From Porphyra umbilicalis (Eukaryota > Rhodophyta > Bangiophyceae > Bangiales > Bangiaceae): a stretch of 64,000 nt of DNA. The notes under the pieces were generated by a model. It did no database searches. It was not told the origin of the DNA and worked only from the letters and a program-made list of their open reading frames with translations. This document shows positions 44,635-54,969 of this stretch, piece after piece; the first letter of the stretch is position 1; every line of letters starts with the position of its first letter. The position numbers were made by a program, and so were the translations under genes. The stretch spans positions 248,001 through 312,000 of the forward strand of contig KV918779.1 in assembly GCA_002049455.2 (NCBI GenBank). The letters are read 5' to 3'.

Positions 44635-45330
44635 GGTGGAAAGGGCGCGTCCTTGGTCAGCTTGGTGTGCCGGAGCCACTCATGCCCGGGATAAGTGGGG
44701 GAAGGGCTGGTGGATCAACGGCAGGGGAGGCGAGGGAGGCGGCGAATAGCGGTCGGAGGATGCAGGGAGGGGGGGGTGGGCGCGGTCGTGGAAGTGGGGT
44801 GAGCAGGCGGGCAGCCCCACACCCGCGACAACCACAGAGGATGGGCGCTGTAGCGCAGCCGCACGCGCTTGTCGCGGCGTGCAGTGCCCGGTACTCGCGT
44901 CCCGCTACTCGGTCGAGCGACGCAGGCGAGCAGCCGAATCAATGGGCGTGGGGCTGTCCCCTAGCGTGAGAGGGCCGGGTTGGTGGACGCCGCAGGGCCG
45001 ACGACGAGGTAGGCGTGAACGAAAAAGGCGGGTAATGGGGGGGGGGACTCGTGGGGCCATGGTGGGGGCATACCCCTTGGGCGCGCGGCCAGGGACTCCC
45101 GGCCACCTCTTTGCCCAGACCGAAAGCATGCGCAGGCGCGCTTATTTCGCTGGTCCAGAGCCGTTGGTGGCGCATCTCTTAGGGATGGTCAGCCCAATGA
45201 GTGGCCCAATTTGAGGTTGGGGCCCGAGTTGCAGCCTTCAGGGCGACCACACATTGTGGGGGACATGGAAAATATTTACGGCAGAGCACGGGGCCGACGA
45301 GTCAACCGGCTGTGTGGCACAGTCGAGCTG
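44635..45330. other. no gene recognised
   Basis: Pro/Arg-rich ORFs on both strands without domains. It may be the 5' flank of the helicase gene's element. Confidence 0.35.
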
Positions 45331-46964
45331 CGCAGTGCACCTCGTTGCTGGATCCACCACGAGCCCGATTCTGACTCAAATTGCTCGTTCAAAACTTGCA
45401 CGACCCCTCGTAAACGCCTCTGTGGAGCGTTTTTCTCGTGCAAAACATGTTTTCACTTGCATACTTTTGCAGTCGAGCATTTTACACCGACTTTTTGGAT
45501 GCATCAGAAGCGTCTCTGGAAGCGCCTCCTATGATGTTCAGGGCCATAGTGTGAATGCCCGTATGCAAACGTACGCAGATGCTCAACAAGCGCGTGCGAG
45601 CTCTCCCGTTCTCTCAACGAGGTGTTTCTGCGATTTCTGCACGCTTGCATTAGGACACCCTTGTCGAGGCGCGTGTATTAAGTCGAGCACGGGTGTCGAG
45701 GTGCTGCACGAGTACCGGGTTCTCACACTTAGCTGCCCCTTCTCTGCGACTTGACGGTATTTATTGCCAGCCACCGGAGCGGCAACTGTCCCTCCGTGAA
45801 CGGCGAAAGGGAATGGTCTCGGTATTGTGAACTCACTTCCCACCAAGTTCTGTGACAATTGCCAAAGAACTGTGCATCCCGTGCGGAGAAAGCGGGTTCC
45901 GACGCCCCCCCCCCACGTCGCCGGCACTGGTGCGGTGGCAGTTGCTGCCACAGCCAGCAACCTCCCCCTTGCCACCACGGGGGCCATCCCGCCACCTCTC
46001 CCGGTGCTCACCCACGCGGCACGCCCGTACGGCTGTATCGTGTACTTCTGGACTGCTCCCACCTCAGCGCACAAGGCGCTCGACGCTTGCTGCGGACCCT
46101 TCGGCACTGGGGGGGGGGGGGGGGGGGGGGTGGGACGCTCGGCCAGATTAGTCAGGGATCCATGTGCGGGGTGTGGGGGGGATGGGGGGGGGTGGGGGTT
46201 GGACGTTGGGGTAGCCGATAAAGGACAAAGGGTGCAAGAAAGAAGGGATGCATGCTTTACGCTATACGACATGGACAACCGCCGAAGTCGAATCTGCCAG
46301 CAGCTCCATAAGCTGAACTTGTAGGTGCTCTGCGGCTTGGCGGATGTTGGTCGCGTCCGCCGAGTTACTGTTGCACCACTCGCGGAACTGCGCTGTTTGC
46401 GTTCGCTTTACGCACATTTCCACCATCGTCAGCTCCTCCCGCGCGGCCGCCGCCCACCCCCCAGCGACGTCGGTGGCGGTCTCGTCCTCACCCCCAAAGA
46501 GTCGCCGGCGAAGAGCGACGGGCGGCAGAAACGGCGTGATCTCGCTCGGCTTGGTGCCCGGCTGCTCCATGAAGATGGATGTCGGCATCGAGGCGTCCGA
46601 CGACGAGTGTAGCGGCAGCTCCCTCGCCGACGCCGGGGGCAGCTCCTCCAAGTCAAACAACTCGGGCGCCGCGTTGGGCGCCTCAGTCGGGTGTACGTAT
46701 TTCTTGCCCTACTCGGCACAGATCCGGTACTGAGCACCGCACCCGTTTAGTGTATCAAGTCGCACTTGCAAGAACTTGAGCGGACTTCATAGAGCTCTTA
46801 ATCACGTCCTAATCTCGTCGCCAGCACGCCACAACGAGTTTTTTTGGACGGGATACGAGCAAACACTCCCAGCGTGCGAGCAGGAGCCCGTTTTCAACGA
46901 GCGTTTACGAGCAATTTGAGCCAGAACCGGGCTCGTGGTGGATCCAGCAACGAGGTGCACTGCG
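45331..46964. mobile_element. 1.63-kb element with 58-bp terminal inverted repeats
   Basis: Left end 45331-45388 and right end 46907-46964 match in reverse complement with two differences. Both start CGCAGTGCACCTCGTTGCTG. No clear target duplication flanks them. The left ~360 bp also occurs at 56451-56835. No transposase was recognised inside, only a coding-like minus frame, so it is probably non-autonomous or carries captured sequence. The end CAGTGCA-CTCGTT resembles the Tigger end at 21985. Confidence 0.75.
46262..46730 (-). pseudogene. coding-like fragment inside the 1.63-kb element
   Basis: Minus frame 46262-46660 lacks an ATG. It reads ELFDLEELPPASARELPLHS, then PVALRRRLFGGEDETATDVA and an Ala/Gln-rich helical end (NIRQAAEHLQVQLMELLADS). 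Upstream the same frame continues past a TAG as YRICAE-stop-GKKYVHPTEAP, so a longer protein has been interrupted. High GC3 and varied residues support coding origin. Family unknown; it may be a captured host exon or a transposon gene piece. Confidence 0.4.
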
Positions 46965-47118
46965 CTGGCTGTGACGCGCGGTAGTTGGTATGGCCTGCGG
47001 GCTGGGTGGGGCTGGCGTGGGGCACGCAGCGCCTCTGAGGCCCTTTCGCAGACCGCTTTCGCAGATGACGGGGCCCGCGATTCGAAGCTCCTATTGGCTC
47101 GTGACGGTCGCCGGGGGG

Positions 47119-47206
47119 TGCGCTGCAGCCCGGTGCATCCCCGATTTGTCAACATACGCGGCCGCGCCGCGTATGTTGACAAGCCCGGGATGCACCGCGC
47201 TGCACG
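47119..47206. repeat. hairpin, ~39-bp arms with a tiny loop
   Basis: TGCAGCCCGGTGCATCCCCG plus ATTTGTCAACATACGCGGC is mirrored by GCCGCGTATGTTGACAAGCC plus CGGGATGCACCGCGCTGCA. Four mismatches, loop about 3 nt. It lies about 155 bp outside the 1.63-kb element. Confidence 0.85.
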
Positions 47207-48350
47207 TAGTTCCGGCGAATGCGCAAGAGTTAATATCAGTAATTTTACCATTTGAAGATCAACTTGTCCCTATCCAGGCCTCAATTCTGTCTCTAACTGG
47301 CGGCGACAGCATCAGCCCGCCTGGCAAACCACTCTCGTCTCTTCGCCTCGCGGAACCCACTCTTGTATCTTGCCCCTACGTCAACATCATCCGTTCCACC
47401 TGTTCACCAAGCAACCGCAGCCCTCTCATATTCCTGCCGAACGGCTGTGGTCGCTGCTGACAAAGCGAGGTTTTCCGACAGACTGACTGGTACAGCGTGG
47501 CGGCGTGCGCGCAAAATACTTCACAGATGTCAACGTTGCTACCGCCTCCCAAGTATCACAAGGCCAGAGCTGTACGACACAAATGATACAGCCTGCGATG
47601 TGGAAGACGAAAGCGCAAAAAGCTAACCAGGGCGACGACGCCATCCGCTGGCATGCGCACGGCGCGGGCAAACTAAACTTCAAACCCCGTCGCGGGCCTG
47701 CACGTCGTCAATATTAGAAAGAGTGTTTGAACCGGGGGATGGAGAGGCTAAAACACGCCGAGGGCACATGGTCGCAGACACCTTATCGACATCTGTCGCG
47801 GCGGCAGTCTGCCAAACGGGCGGGTTCATCGTGGTACGAGTAGGTGAGAAGGTGGTCATCTCGAACGTCCAAGCCAGTATTGATATTCAATTTGATCGTA
47901 TTGGGAATATACTTGTCTCGCATGCCTCATAAATATAGTCACGGTCTGTCTGGTGCCTGCATGTTCTTTCGCAGATAATGCACCCCGGTTCTGCGGGCCC
48001 CGCGCACGCCTAGTTAAGAGCCAGTGTACCTGCTCTTCTGGGTTTTCAAGAGCAATGTTGGTCACGGTTGGTCACTGCTTCAAATGCGACAGACCATTGG
48101 TCGCCCTCGCCGTTGTCAGCAATCGCGGTCATCCTTCAAAAAAGGCACACTTGTTTCATGCCGACATTCAACGTGTACAGCCTCCACTGCTCAGGTTGGC
48201 AATCAGGAGCCGGTGCAGACGTGGTGGTTTTGATTGTATGACGCAAAAACGGGCTGGAATTGAATCCATCACGGACCACGCAAATGGTCCCTAACGGCAT
48301 CTTACGCACGCGGGAAGGAAAAGGGCGGAGCGACATCTACGACGCTGCGC
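47207..48350. other. no gene recognised
   Basis: Only short ORFs (under 160 codons), without domains. Composition close to 50% GC, like other transposon-derived parts of the window. Confidence 0.4.
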
Positions 48351-48460
48351 TTCTATCGACTGGCGATGGGACATAACTCCGGCTCTATAAACGCGTTCCG
48401 ACTGTTCTTTGGCGCATCTGATAGGTCTCGTTGAGAAGAACGCAGGGGTGTTGTCAAAGT
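48351..48460 (+). repeat. TATA-containing direct repeat, copy 1
   Basis: Contains ATAACTCCGGCTCTATAAAC and then TTCCGACTGTTCTTTGGCGC. About 110 bp match the copy at 48684-48791 at roughly 85-90%. TATAAA with downstream identity suggests a promoter-like or terminal repeat unit. Confidence 0.75.
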
Positions 48461-48683
48461 AATGCCGACTTGTCTCAAGAGCAGCCGGTCGGCGTTGTTG
48501 TGTAAGAGCGGCACACGAATGCACGTGGCTACCAGAGTGCCGGAGGTGCTCGGATTCGTTTTTTGACTTCAGAAACGGGTTCAGGGGCCCCGGGTTACCC
48601 TGTCAGGCATAGGGGGAGCTTCTGGGTGCGTGACCTGAAGCGTCCATACCGATCCAATGTGCGCTTGGAGCAGGACGCTTCCA

Positions 48684-48791
48684 TTCATTGGATGGCAATC
48701 GGATATAACTCCGGCTATAAATTTGCGTTCCGACTGTTCTTTGGCGCATCTGATAGGTCTCGCTGAGAGGAACGCCGGGGTGTTGTCACAG
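48684..48791 (+). repeat. TATA-containing direct repeat, copy 2
   Basis: Matches 48351-48460 (ATAACTCCGGCTATAAATTT, then TTCCGACTGTTCTTTGGCGC) about 330 bp downstream in the same orientation. It could be a tandem duplication or the ends of a very short element. No ORF follows convincingly. Confidence 0.75.
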
Positions 48792-49127
48792 TTTAATGCC
48801 CACTTTGCCCACTCCTGCCCCGCAGTTGGCTTGAGGAGAAGGCCATGGCAGTCAACGCTTTGGTACGCCCATATCCTGCCGCGAAACGCCTGCGCGATAT
48901 CTGTTATCGTTGCCCTATGTTTGTCACGAGAAAGAGAACCATACCTGGGAACGGTACGGGATGACCAGTGGAGCTATGTCGCGAATAGAGGGAGGGTAGG
49001 GAAGAGGAGGTGAGCCTTTTTATCTCATCATATCTGCAGCGTGCAAATTTGTGTCTCATTCCGGCTCCTTGCCCCCCCGCCCCCCCCTCAATTGGTATCT
49101 TCAACGGGCACACATCGACTAAACTTA

Positions 49128-49290
49128 CGTCAGGTCGTCATCGTCATCCACCATGTTGAGCCCCACCACAGTAGGACAGCAACTGTACAGCGACTGCGAA
49201 GCCACCTGTGAAAGCGCCTGCAAGCGACAGGCGCAGAAAAGCGCGGGCAAGACGGGATCCGCCGTGGATCACGACAAGCCGTCCGCGGAT
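49128..49290 (-). pseudogene. possible C-terminal protein fragment ending in poly-Asp
   Basis: Minus frame reads TADPVLPALFCACRLQALSQ, VASQSLYSCCPTVVGLNMV, then DDDDDLT and TAA. A TGA lies upstream. Acidic C-terminal tails of this sort are common in transposon proteins. Too short to identify. Confidence 0.25.
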
Positions 49291-52200
49291 CATCCTGGGT
49301 TATGAACTACGTACTCGTCTCACAGAGGCTGTGAAGGCCTAGAGAATTGGGACGCGTCCCAGAAAATTGGGACGCGGGGGAGGGGCGTCCCAATCGCTCT
49401 CGACCAGTGGATCTTTAGCACGTTGCAGACTGGCTTTCATCTGGCCTGTGTAAAGCTCAGACCCAGAAGAGCAGCCTTAACTAGGCGTGCGCGGAACTGC
49501 GAAACGTGCTGCGAACGGGCCTGAGGGCCGTGGAAGAGGTGAAAAATCGAAAACAGAGTGGGCCCGAACGACAGGTCAAGAGATATATAAAATGGCTGGG
49601 GTGGCAGGTCGGCTTGTGGTTACGGGCCTGAGGTGGCCCGAAATGCGACGAGATCACCTGTCAATCTCTGAAAAAGGGGGCGCTACTGCTGCAGCGCCCT
49701 CTCTCGTGACTCGCCGACACTGACTAAACTGATTTTACTCGCCACCAATTAAAGAGGGCGCAAGCGCAACAAACAGCCGCGGCGCGTGCTACCAAATAAT
49801 TGGCACCAAGCATACCTCTCCGGCGCACGGCTCCCTGCCACCCTGCTTGCCACACCCTGACCCCAACGGGAGCTCCTGTGGACTGCACCGTTCTCCACGT
49901 CATCGACCGCAACTCCCTACGGGGCCATACTTCCTCGCGCCCACTACCAGCTGCCTGCCGATGACAGACAACGACGAGGACACCTGCCTAGCCGCAATGG
50001 ACATCTGGCAGAGCGTGCCGGGTTGCACGCAGGAGAAGCTTGCCGCGCGCACCCATCGGCCTACTGACTCCTCCAGCTGAGCCCTACGGTGAACTGAACC
50101 TTGACACCAAACCCTGAAGACTCCTACCTACCTGCTACGCAGTGATCAGGATCACATGATCTTTCAAATCACTGGAGGAGTGTCCTGTGTATGACTCTCT
50201 ACTCTATATGCTATGTCTTCGCGACCTTTCTTAGTAGTGAACGTTCTTGGTGCTTTTCGAGCCCATCTGTGACCATTGCCATGCTTGTGTTCGTCTCCAC
50301 GGCGTTAGAGTGGCTGCTCGATAGACTACGTTGTATTCGTATCTATATGCGTGGTCCTCTTCTACTACTCTTGCAATAAAGATGAGCGGCGACGCCAATA
50401 TTGATATTGACGAGAAGATTGGACAGGTGTACCATAGGCCATAGACATGAACAACATATTACATATAGCTGCGTCGTCGATGGCGCGGCGGCCTGCACTT
50501 CGATTGCGAGGGCACGCATTTTTGCGAAAGGCCAGTGTCACACAGCATGCCCCCAGCACTGCACGCGCCTGTAGTCCCCGAAGCAGTCACGTCGGCGCCG
50601 CTCGCCGTGCGAATGGCAGTACGCTGGCCACAAAAACCAAACGCTCTGAAGTGGACGGCCGACCCCAACCCATCCCCTCTTCGCCGTCTGACCGCAACGC
50701 TGACGGTGTATGACATGGGAAACATGTTCCCTTGCGTCAATGTCGTGCTACCGCAGACACGTTACACGCGCACGTCAATTTTAAGCCAAACGATTGTAAG
50801 TAGCACAGGATACTTACGCACTTCCGTAGCACTCGATTTCACATTTGAAAGATCGTCGGCAATCTTAGAATGTCTCCAGACAGGTGATGGTGAATGACTC
50901 GCGGTGTTGGCCATTCTGACTAGTACAGCCGAGTGCCTCGGCTGGACTGGGCATGCCCCCCGCCGTGGTCGACGGCGGACGGCACACGCGTGGCGCGTGC
51001 GGTCGTCTCTGCCAGCGCGGCTGCCGGCGGCGGAAACAGCGTGGCGTGGCGGAGTGCGGGGTAGGGAGACCAGGGAAGGGGGGGAGGGGAGGGGGGTGCC
51101 CGCGCGTGGCCGTGGTCACCAGCGCATGTCGCCCATTGGGGCCCGATGGTCGGGTCGGCCGCGCCCCGCTCGCGGGCGCGCGGGCGGGTAGGCGAGCTGC
51201 TGTGCCATGTGCTGTCGCTGCCGAGCAAGCGGCGGGCGGTGGGGAGGGGGGGGAGAGTCGCGGGGGGGGAGGACGGCCCCAGGCGATGGGGCGGGTGGTG
51301 ACGCCGCCGCCCGGCGTGGCTGGCGGCCCGGCCGCAGCCGACGATTGCTGCAGAGCGGGAGCGGTGGGGGTTGCGGCGAGCAAACCGGGCGGGGATGCGC
51401 TGTGTTTGCAAGGCAAAGTGTCGCTCCTGCACAGGATCGTTTGCATCGTTGCTTCTTTATGATATGTTTTTTTATACATTCCTTCGGACCATCTTTCCGA
51501 GGTGGCATGCGCCGAGGCTATGCGCTGCGCTTGCGCCCTCGTTTAATCCCGGCAAACAGATGATTTTGGCGCCCTTTCTGGACAAAAGCAGCCTTGACAG
51601 AGCCCCAGGGCGGTTTGCAGATTATCTGTTGGTCCCGAAAGACGCAAAAGCAGACGAGCTCTTGACGACGGCTTTGGGCCTGCTGCGCCGCGGTCACAGA
51701 CGTCTTTGTACCATGGTCTGCTTTTCAGATCGCACCTCGAAAGCGCCAACCACGCTCACACAACTTTCGAGGCGCACGCTGCCGCACGCAACGCTACACT
51801 GTGCCCGGCCACGCGCCGCGCGCGCGCGCCACAGCGGCGGGGCCCGCCGCACGGGCGGTTGCAGAAAAAAAAAGGGCCGACCCCACACCCGCGCGCCGTC
51901 TCTCGCGCCGCGCGAGCGCGTGTCAGCGCGGGAGCCCTCTCGGCCGGCCCGCCGACGGCATCGCCGTAACGCACTGACAGTGGGGGAGTGCCGTCGTGCC
52001 CGACGACGCAGCGCCTATCAAAGGGGCAGCGCGGCGCGTCTGCCGGCACTGCTACACCAAGCCTGACAGCGGTACGGGTCGTTCAAGCCATGGCGGCGAC
52101 GCGGGGCGGGTCAGGGACGTCAGCACGAAGGGGCCGCCCCTCGGAACCCAGGCAGTCTAAGACAAAGAGTGTTGGTCGCCGCTCCTCAGTGGTGGCGGCC

Positions 52201-52579
52201 AGCGCTCGCATTTGCTTGTTGCTGTCACGCGCTGTTCGTGTTTGTTGCCGCTGATGGCGGCTGCTCCCCTGCAGGTCGATGCTGCGACGTGCCGGACCCG
52301 TGCGCGTCAGCTGACGCGCACGGTTCCGCAAGTCAAAGCATCAGCTCGACGGTAGAGCTGCTGCAGACAACATCGAGGAAGACGAGACAACATCACTTTG
52401 CAGCGGCGAACACCAAGCGATGCAAGACACAAGTCACGGTCACAATAAAAGAAAAAGAGGCAGGCACGCCGCCGTAAACCATCCCTTCAGGTATCAAGGC
52501 AACACACCAAGCCTTTCAGGCTTCTGGGACGGGGTGCTCCCACTCATCAGCATTCCCCGTCGACCCAGTCGCCTCCCAC
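49291..52579. other. unassigned; GC-rich low complexity at 50930-51330
   Basis: No recognised gene. A TATA-like AGATATATAAAATGGCTGG is at 49580. The short plus frame 49847-50080 includes MTDNDEDTCLAAMDIWQSVP. Bases 50930-51330 give Arg/Pro/Gly-rich ORFs on both strands. Plus frame 51371-52066 has a coding-like segment (AGRFADYLLVPKDA is imitated as APGRFADYLLVPKDAKADEL), but its flanks are low complexity. Confidence 0.3.
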
Positions 52580-53692
52580 TCACTCGCCGTCCTCCTGCGT
52601 CGTCTCTGCCGCTGCGCTGGCCGCAGTCAACGCGCGCGCATCCACCACGGGGTCCGCCGCCGCCGTCAGTGCCGCCGCGGCCGCCGTTGCGGCCGTCATC
52701 GACGCAGCCGCGTACACCGTCCCGGGTACGAACCGTCCTTGTTGCCTCTCCAGCGCCTCCCATCGCATGAGCAACTCGAGTTCCGCATGACGCAGCTCGG
52801 CGGCGCCGACGACGGCCGAGCCGCCGAGCAAGTCAGAAAACGTGTCTTCGCAGTGGCGGAGGTCGACGCCCGTGATGCGAAGCCACGCGTCGATGTGGGC
52901 TAGGTCCCCATCGGCCGACGACACGTGCGCCGTCCACACGGCCGTCATCAGTAGCCGCTCGTAGTTCCACGAGCTCACCGCCAACCGCGGCTCGGCGGTG
53001 AGTGCGCGGCGGAGGTACGTGTAGGCCAGTACTGCCTTGGTCGGCGTCATCCTCAGCGACCGCTTCATGGTGGTGAGGAGGTTGGGCAAGCCGGGCACCC
53101 CCGATGGGAAGCGAAAAAAGCACGACGTACCGGGGAAGTGGCGGATGGACGGTGCCTCCGGCGCACATCGCAGGGGGGCCAGCCGCTGCTTGGCATCCCG
53201 CGCCTCTTTGTACAGCCACGACAACCGGTGTTCCTTGTCGCTACCGAGCGGCGGCGGCGGCGCGTCAACCTCGGACCACCACTTGTCGACGGCTGCCTGG
53301 TCCTCACCTCCGGCTTGAGCCGCCGCCATTGCGTGGCAGAGGCGCTTGGCAGCCTCAGCCCGCGCGGAGGCGTCCTCAAAAACGAACTCATCATGCAGCA
53401 CCGACCACGCATTCGCGGCCCCTTGGTAGTCGGACGTGGTCGCCATCATGTCGGCGACGACACGGCTGAGGACGGTGACTACGGAGGACCTGGAGGAGAG
53501 GTACCGCACGGCGGCGTTCGGGTTGACACGCTCGAGGCCGGCTACGTTGCGGTCACCGTTGGAGCGCGTGACGCGGGCGCCACGAGCACGCTCGGGGGCC
53601 ACGGGAAGGGGAAAGGGAGGCGGAGGGGGGAGCCGGAGAGACGGAAGCGGGGCACCAGGCCACTCGTCGGGGAGGAATGGCGGTGCCGGCAT
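52580..53692 (-). CDS. cyclin-box protein
   Basis: Probable cyclin, the regulatory partner of a cyclin-dependent kinase. The first ATG in frame is at 53692 (MPAPPFLPDEWPGAP), giving about 370 residues; the open frame upstream has only non-ATG starts. A Pro-rich head is followed by SSVVTVLSRVVADMMATTSD. The cyclin box is around MTPTKAVLAYTYLRRALTAE, AVSSWNYERLLMTAVWTAHV and DAWLRITGVDLRHCEDTFSD, matching the helix pattern of PHO80/U-type and other N-terminal cyclin boxes, with SWN-x-x-RLL-x-TA well conserved. The usual Lys and Glu contacts of canonical cyclins are not obvious. The tail is Ala-rich. The frame is uninterrupted and GC3-rich, so a live host gene is likely. Which cyclin class it belongs to is uncertain. 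Confidence 0.6.
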   Translation of the reverse strand: MPAPPFLPDEWPGAPLPSLRLPPPPPFPLPVAPERARGARVTRSNGDRNVAGLERVNPNAAVRYLSSRSSVVTVLSRVVADMMATTSDYQGAANAWSVLHDEFVFEDASARAEAAKRLCHAMAAAQAGGEDQAAVDKWWSEVDAPPPPLGSDKEHRLSWLYKEARDAKQRLAPLRCAPEAPSIRHFPGTSCFFRFPSGVPGLPNLLTTMKRSLRMTPTKAVLAYTYLRRALTAEPRLAVSSWNYERLLMTAVWTAHVSSADGDLAHIDAWLRITGVDLRHCEDTFSDLLGGSAVVGAAELRHAELELLMRWEALERQQGRFVPGTVYAAASMTAATAAAAALTAAADPVVDARALTAASAAAETTQEDGE

Positions 53693-54518
53693 CGTCGCTG
53701 TCGATATGAGTGGCCGGGGCCTTGGAAGGATGGTGATGCCGGTGCGCGCCGAAGTGACCGCCACCAACGTGGAAGCAAAAGGTGGGATAGAGGAGGCGAC
53801 GGCAACCAACCACAAGGATGATGGCACAGCAGGGAGTGAGGCGGGGATAATGCGAACACACTGGGTCAAACAGGAGGGGTCGGGTGAGGACGGAAGCGCA
53901 TCAGGACCGATCAGTCACGTCGGCAGCAGCAAGCCCGGACGAATCAAAGGATGACGACGTCAGGAGGAACAACGGCAGTGTGTTGGGCTTGGCGTCCGCG
54001 ACGGGAGTGGGCGCGTGGTCTAGACTAACAATCCCACCCGCCAGCGTCGGCGGGCGGGTGTCAGACGGTCCCCTCTGCCAGTAGCGCCGGGTTTGTGAAA
54101 GCGGCAAACACGGCAATGGCGGAGGCGGCCACGCTGGCCCACAAGACGGGTCCGGCACGTCAGGTCACGATGCGCTACGGGAGAAAACACAGAGGCGGGG
54201 GGAGAAAAAGAGGAGGCAGCGATGCAAAAACGGGCGGCATGCGCACACACTCGCAAGGAGCGCTGGCGCAAACGGCAGCATGAATATGCCCGCACTATGG
54301 CAACGGTGGGGTGCACTGCCACGCCGCGCATTTCTTGCCTCCACAAATTCTGGGGCGGCCCGGCCCAGCACCCCCCGCTGCGCGAGATGCACGGCCGGCA
54401 CCAAGAGAGCGAGGCACTGCCGGCGGGGTGCTTGCGGTGTCGTGGGTCGGCCTGCTGCGCGGCTGCCGACCTCGTGGTCGGAAAGCTGCCGGCGGGCCGA
54501 GAGATGCCGCCGTCTCGT
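53693..54518. other. 5' flank of the cyclin gene; no gene recognised
   Basis: An imperfect pair CCCACCCGCCAGCGTCGGCGGGCGGGTG at about 54035-54061 can fold on itself. ORFs on both strands overlap and have no domains. Confidence 0.35.
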
Positions 54519-54520
54519 TA

Positions 54521-54967
54521 GAGCAAGTCTATCCGTGGGCCATTGTGCTATCGCCATCTGGCCGTATTTTTTGGCTATGCCCAAGAGCATCTCTATCAGT
54601 CAATTCTTGTGCTATATATGCAAATCCAGCTGCTCACCCCCTTCTGGAGACCCATACCTCTCGGATGACTCGCAAAGCACCTTCCAGTACAGGAGATGGC
54701 CTTGTATGGTTCGAAGTCCGCGCATAGAGGGCCTGTGGTAAGGTAGCCAAAATAATTCCGAACTGGCGCGTTCGAGAGACGCTGTTGCTCGTCGTTCTAT
54801 CGGTCCACGTCTTTGGCACATAGGATGGCTATAGCTATCCTTCTGGCTATCCTGCGTACATTTGGCACGAAGGATAGCAATATGGCACAGGATATGGCAA
54901 AATGACCTCCCGATAGAGATGCCCTTGGCCATCGGATGGAAAAATGGCACACCGACAGACTTGATCT
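54521..54967. mobile_element. 447-bp MITE flanked by TA
   Basis: The inverted ends contain CAAGTCT-R-TC-S-GTG-K-GCCATT on both sides (left 54524, right reading in from about 54964). A further inverted pair AAG-R-GCATCTCTATC lies inside. TA flanks both sides (54519-54520 and 54968-54969), suggesting Tc1/mariner-type mobilisation. Lower GC than surroundings, many GCTATC/GATAGC motifs, no ORF. Confidence 0.65.
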
Positions 54968-54969
54968 TA

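Noticed and set aside
45331..46964. hAT assignment from CAGTG tips
   Set aside because: No 8-bp target duplication could be found next to the tips, and no hAT transposase motif is present.
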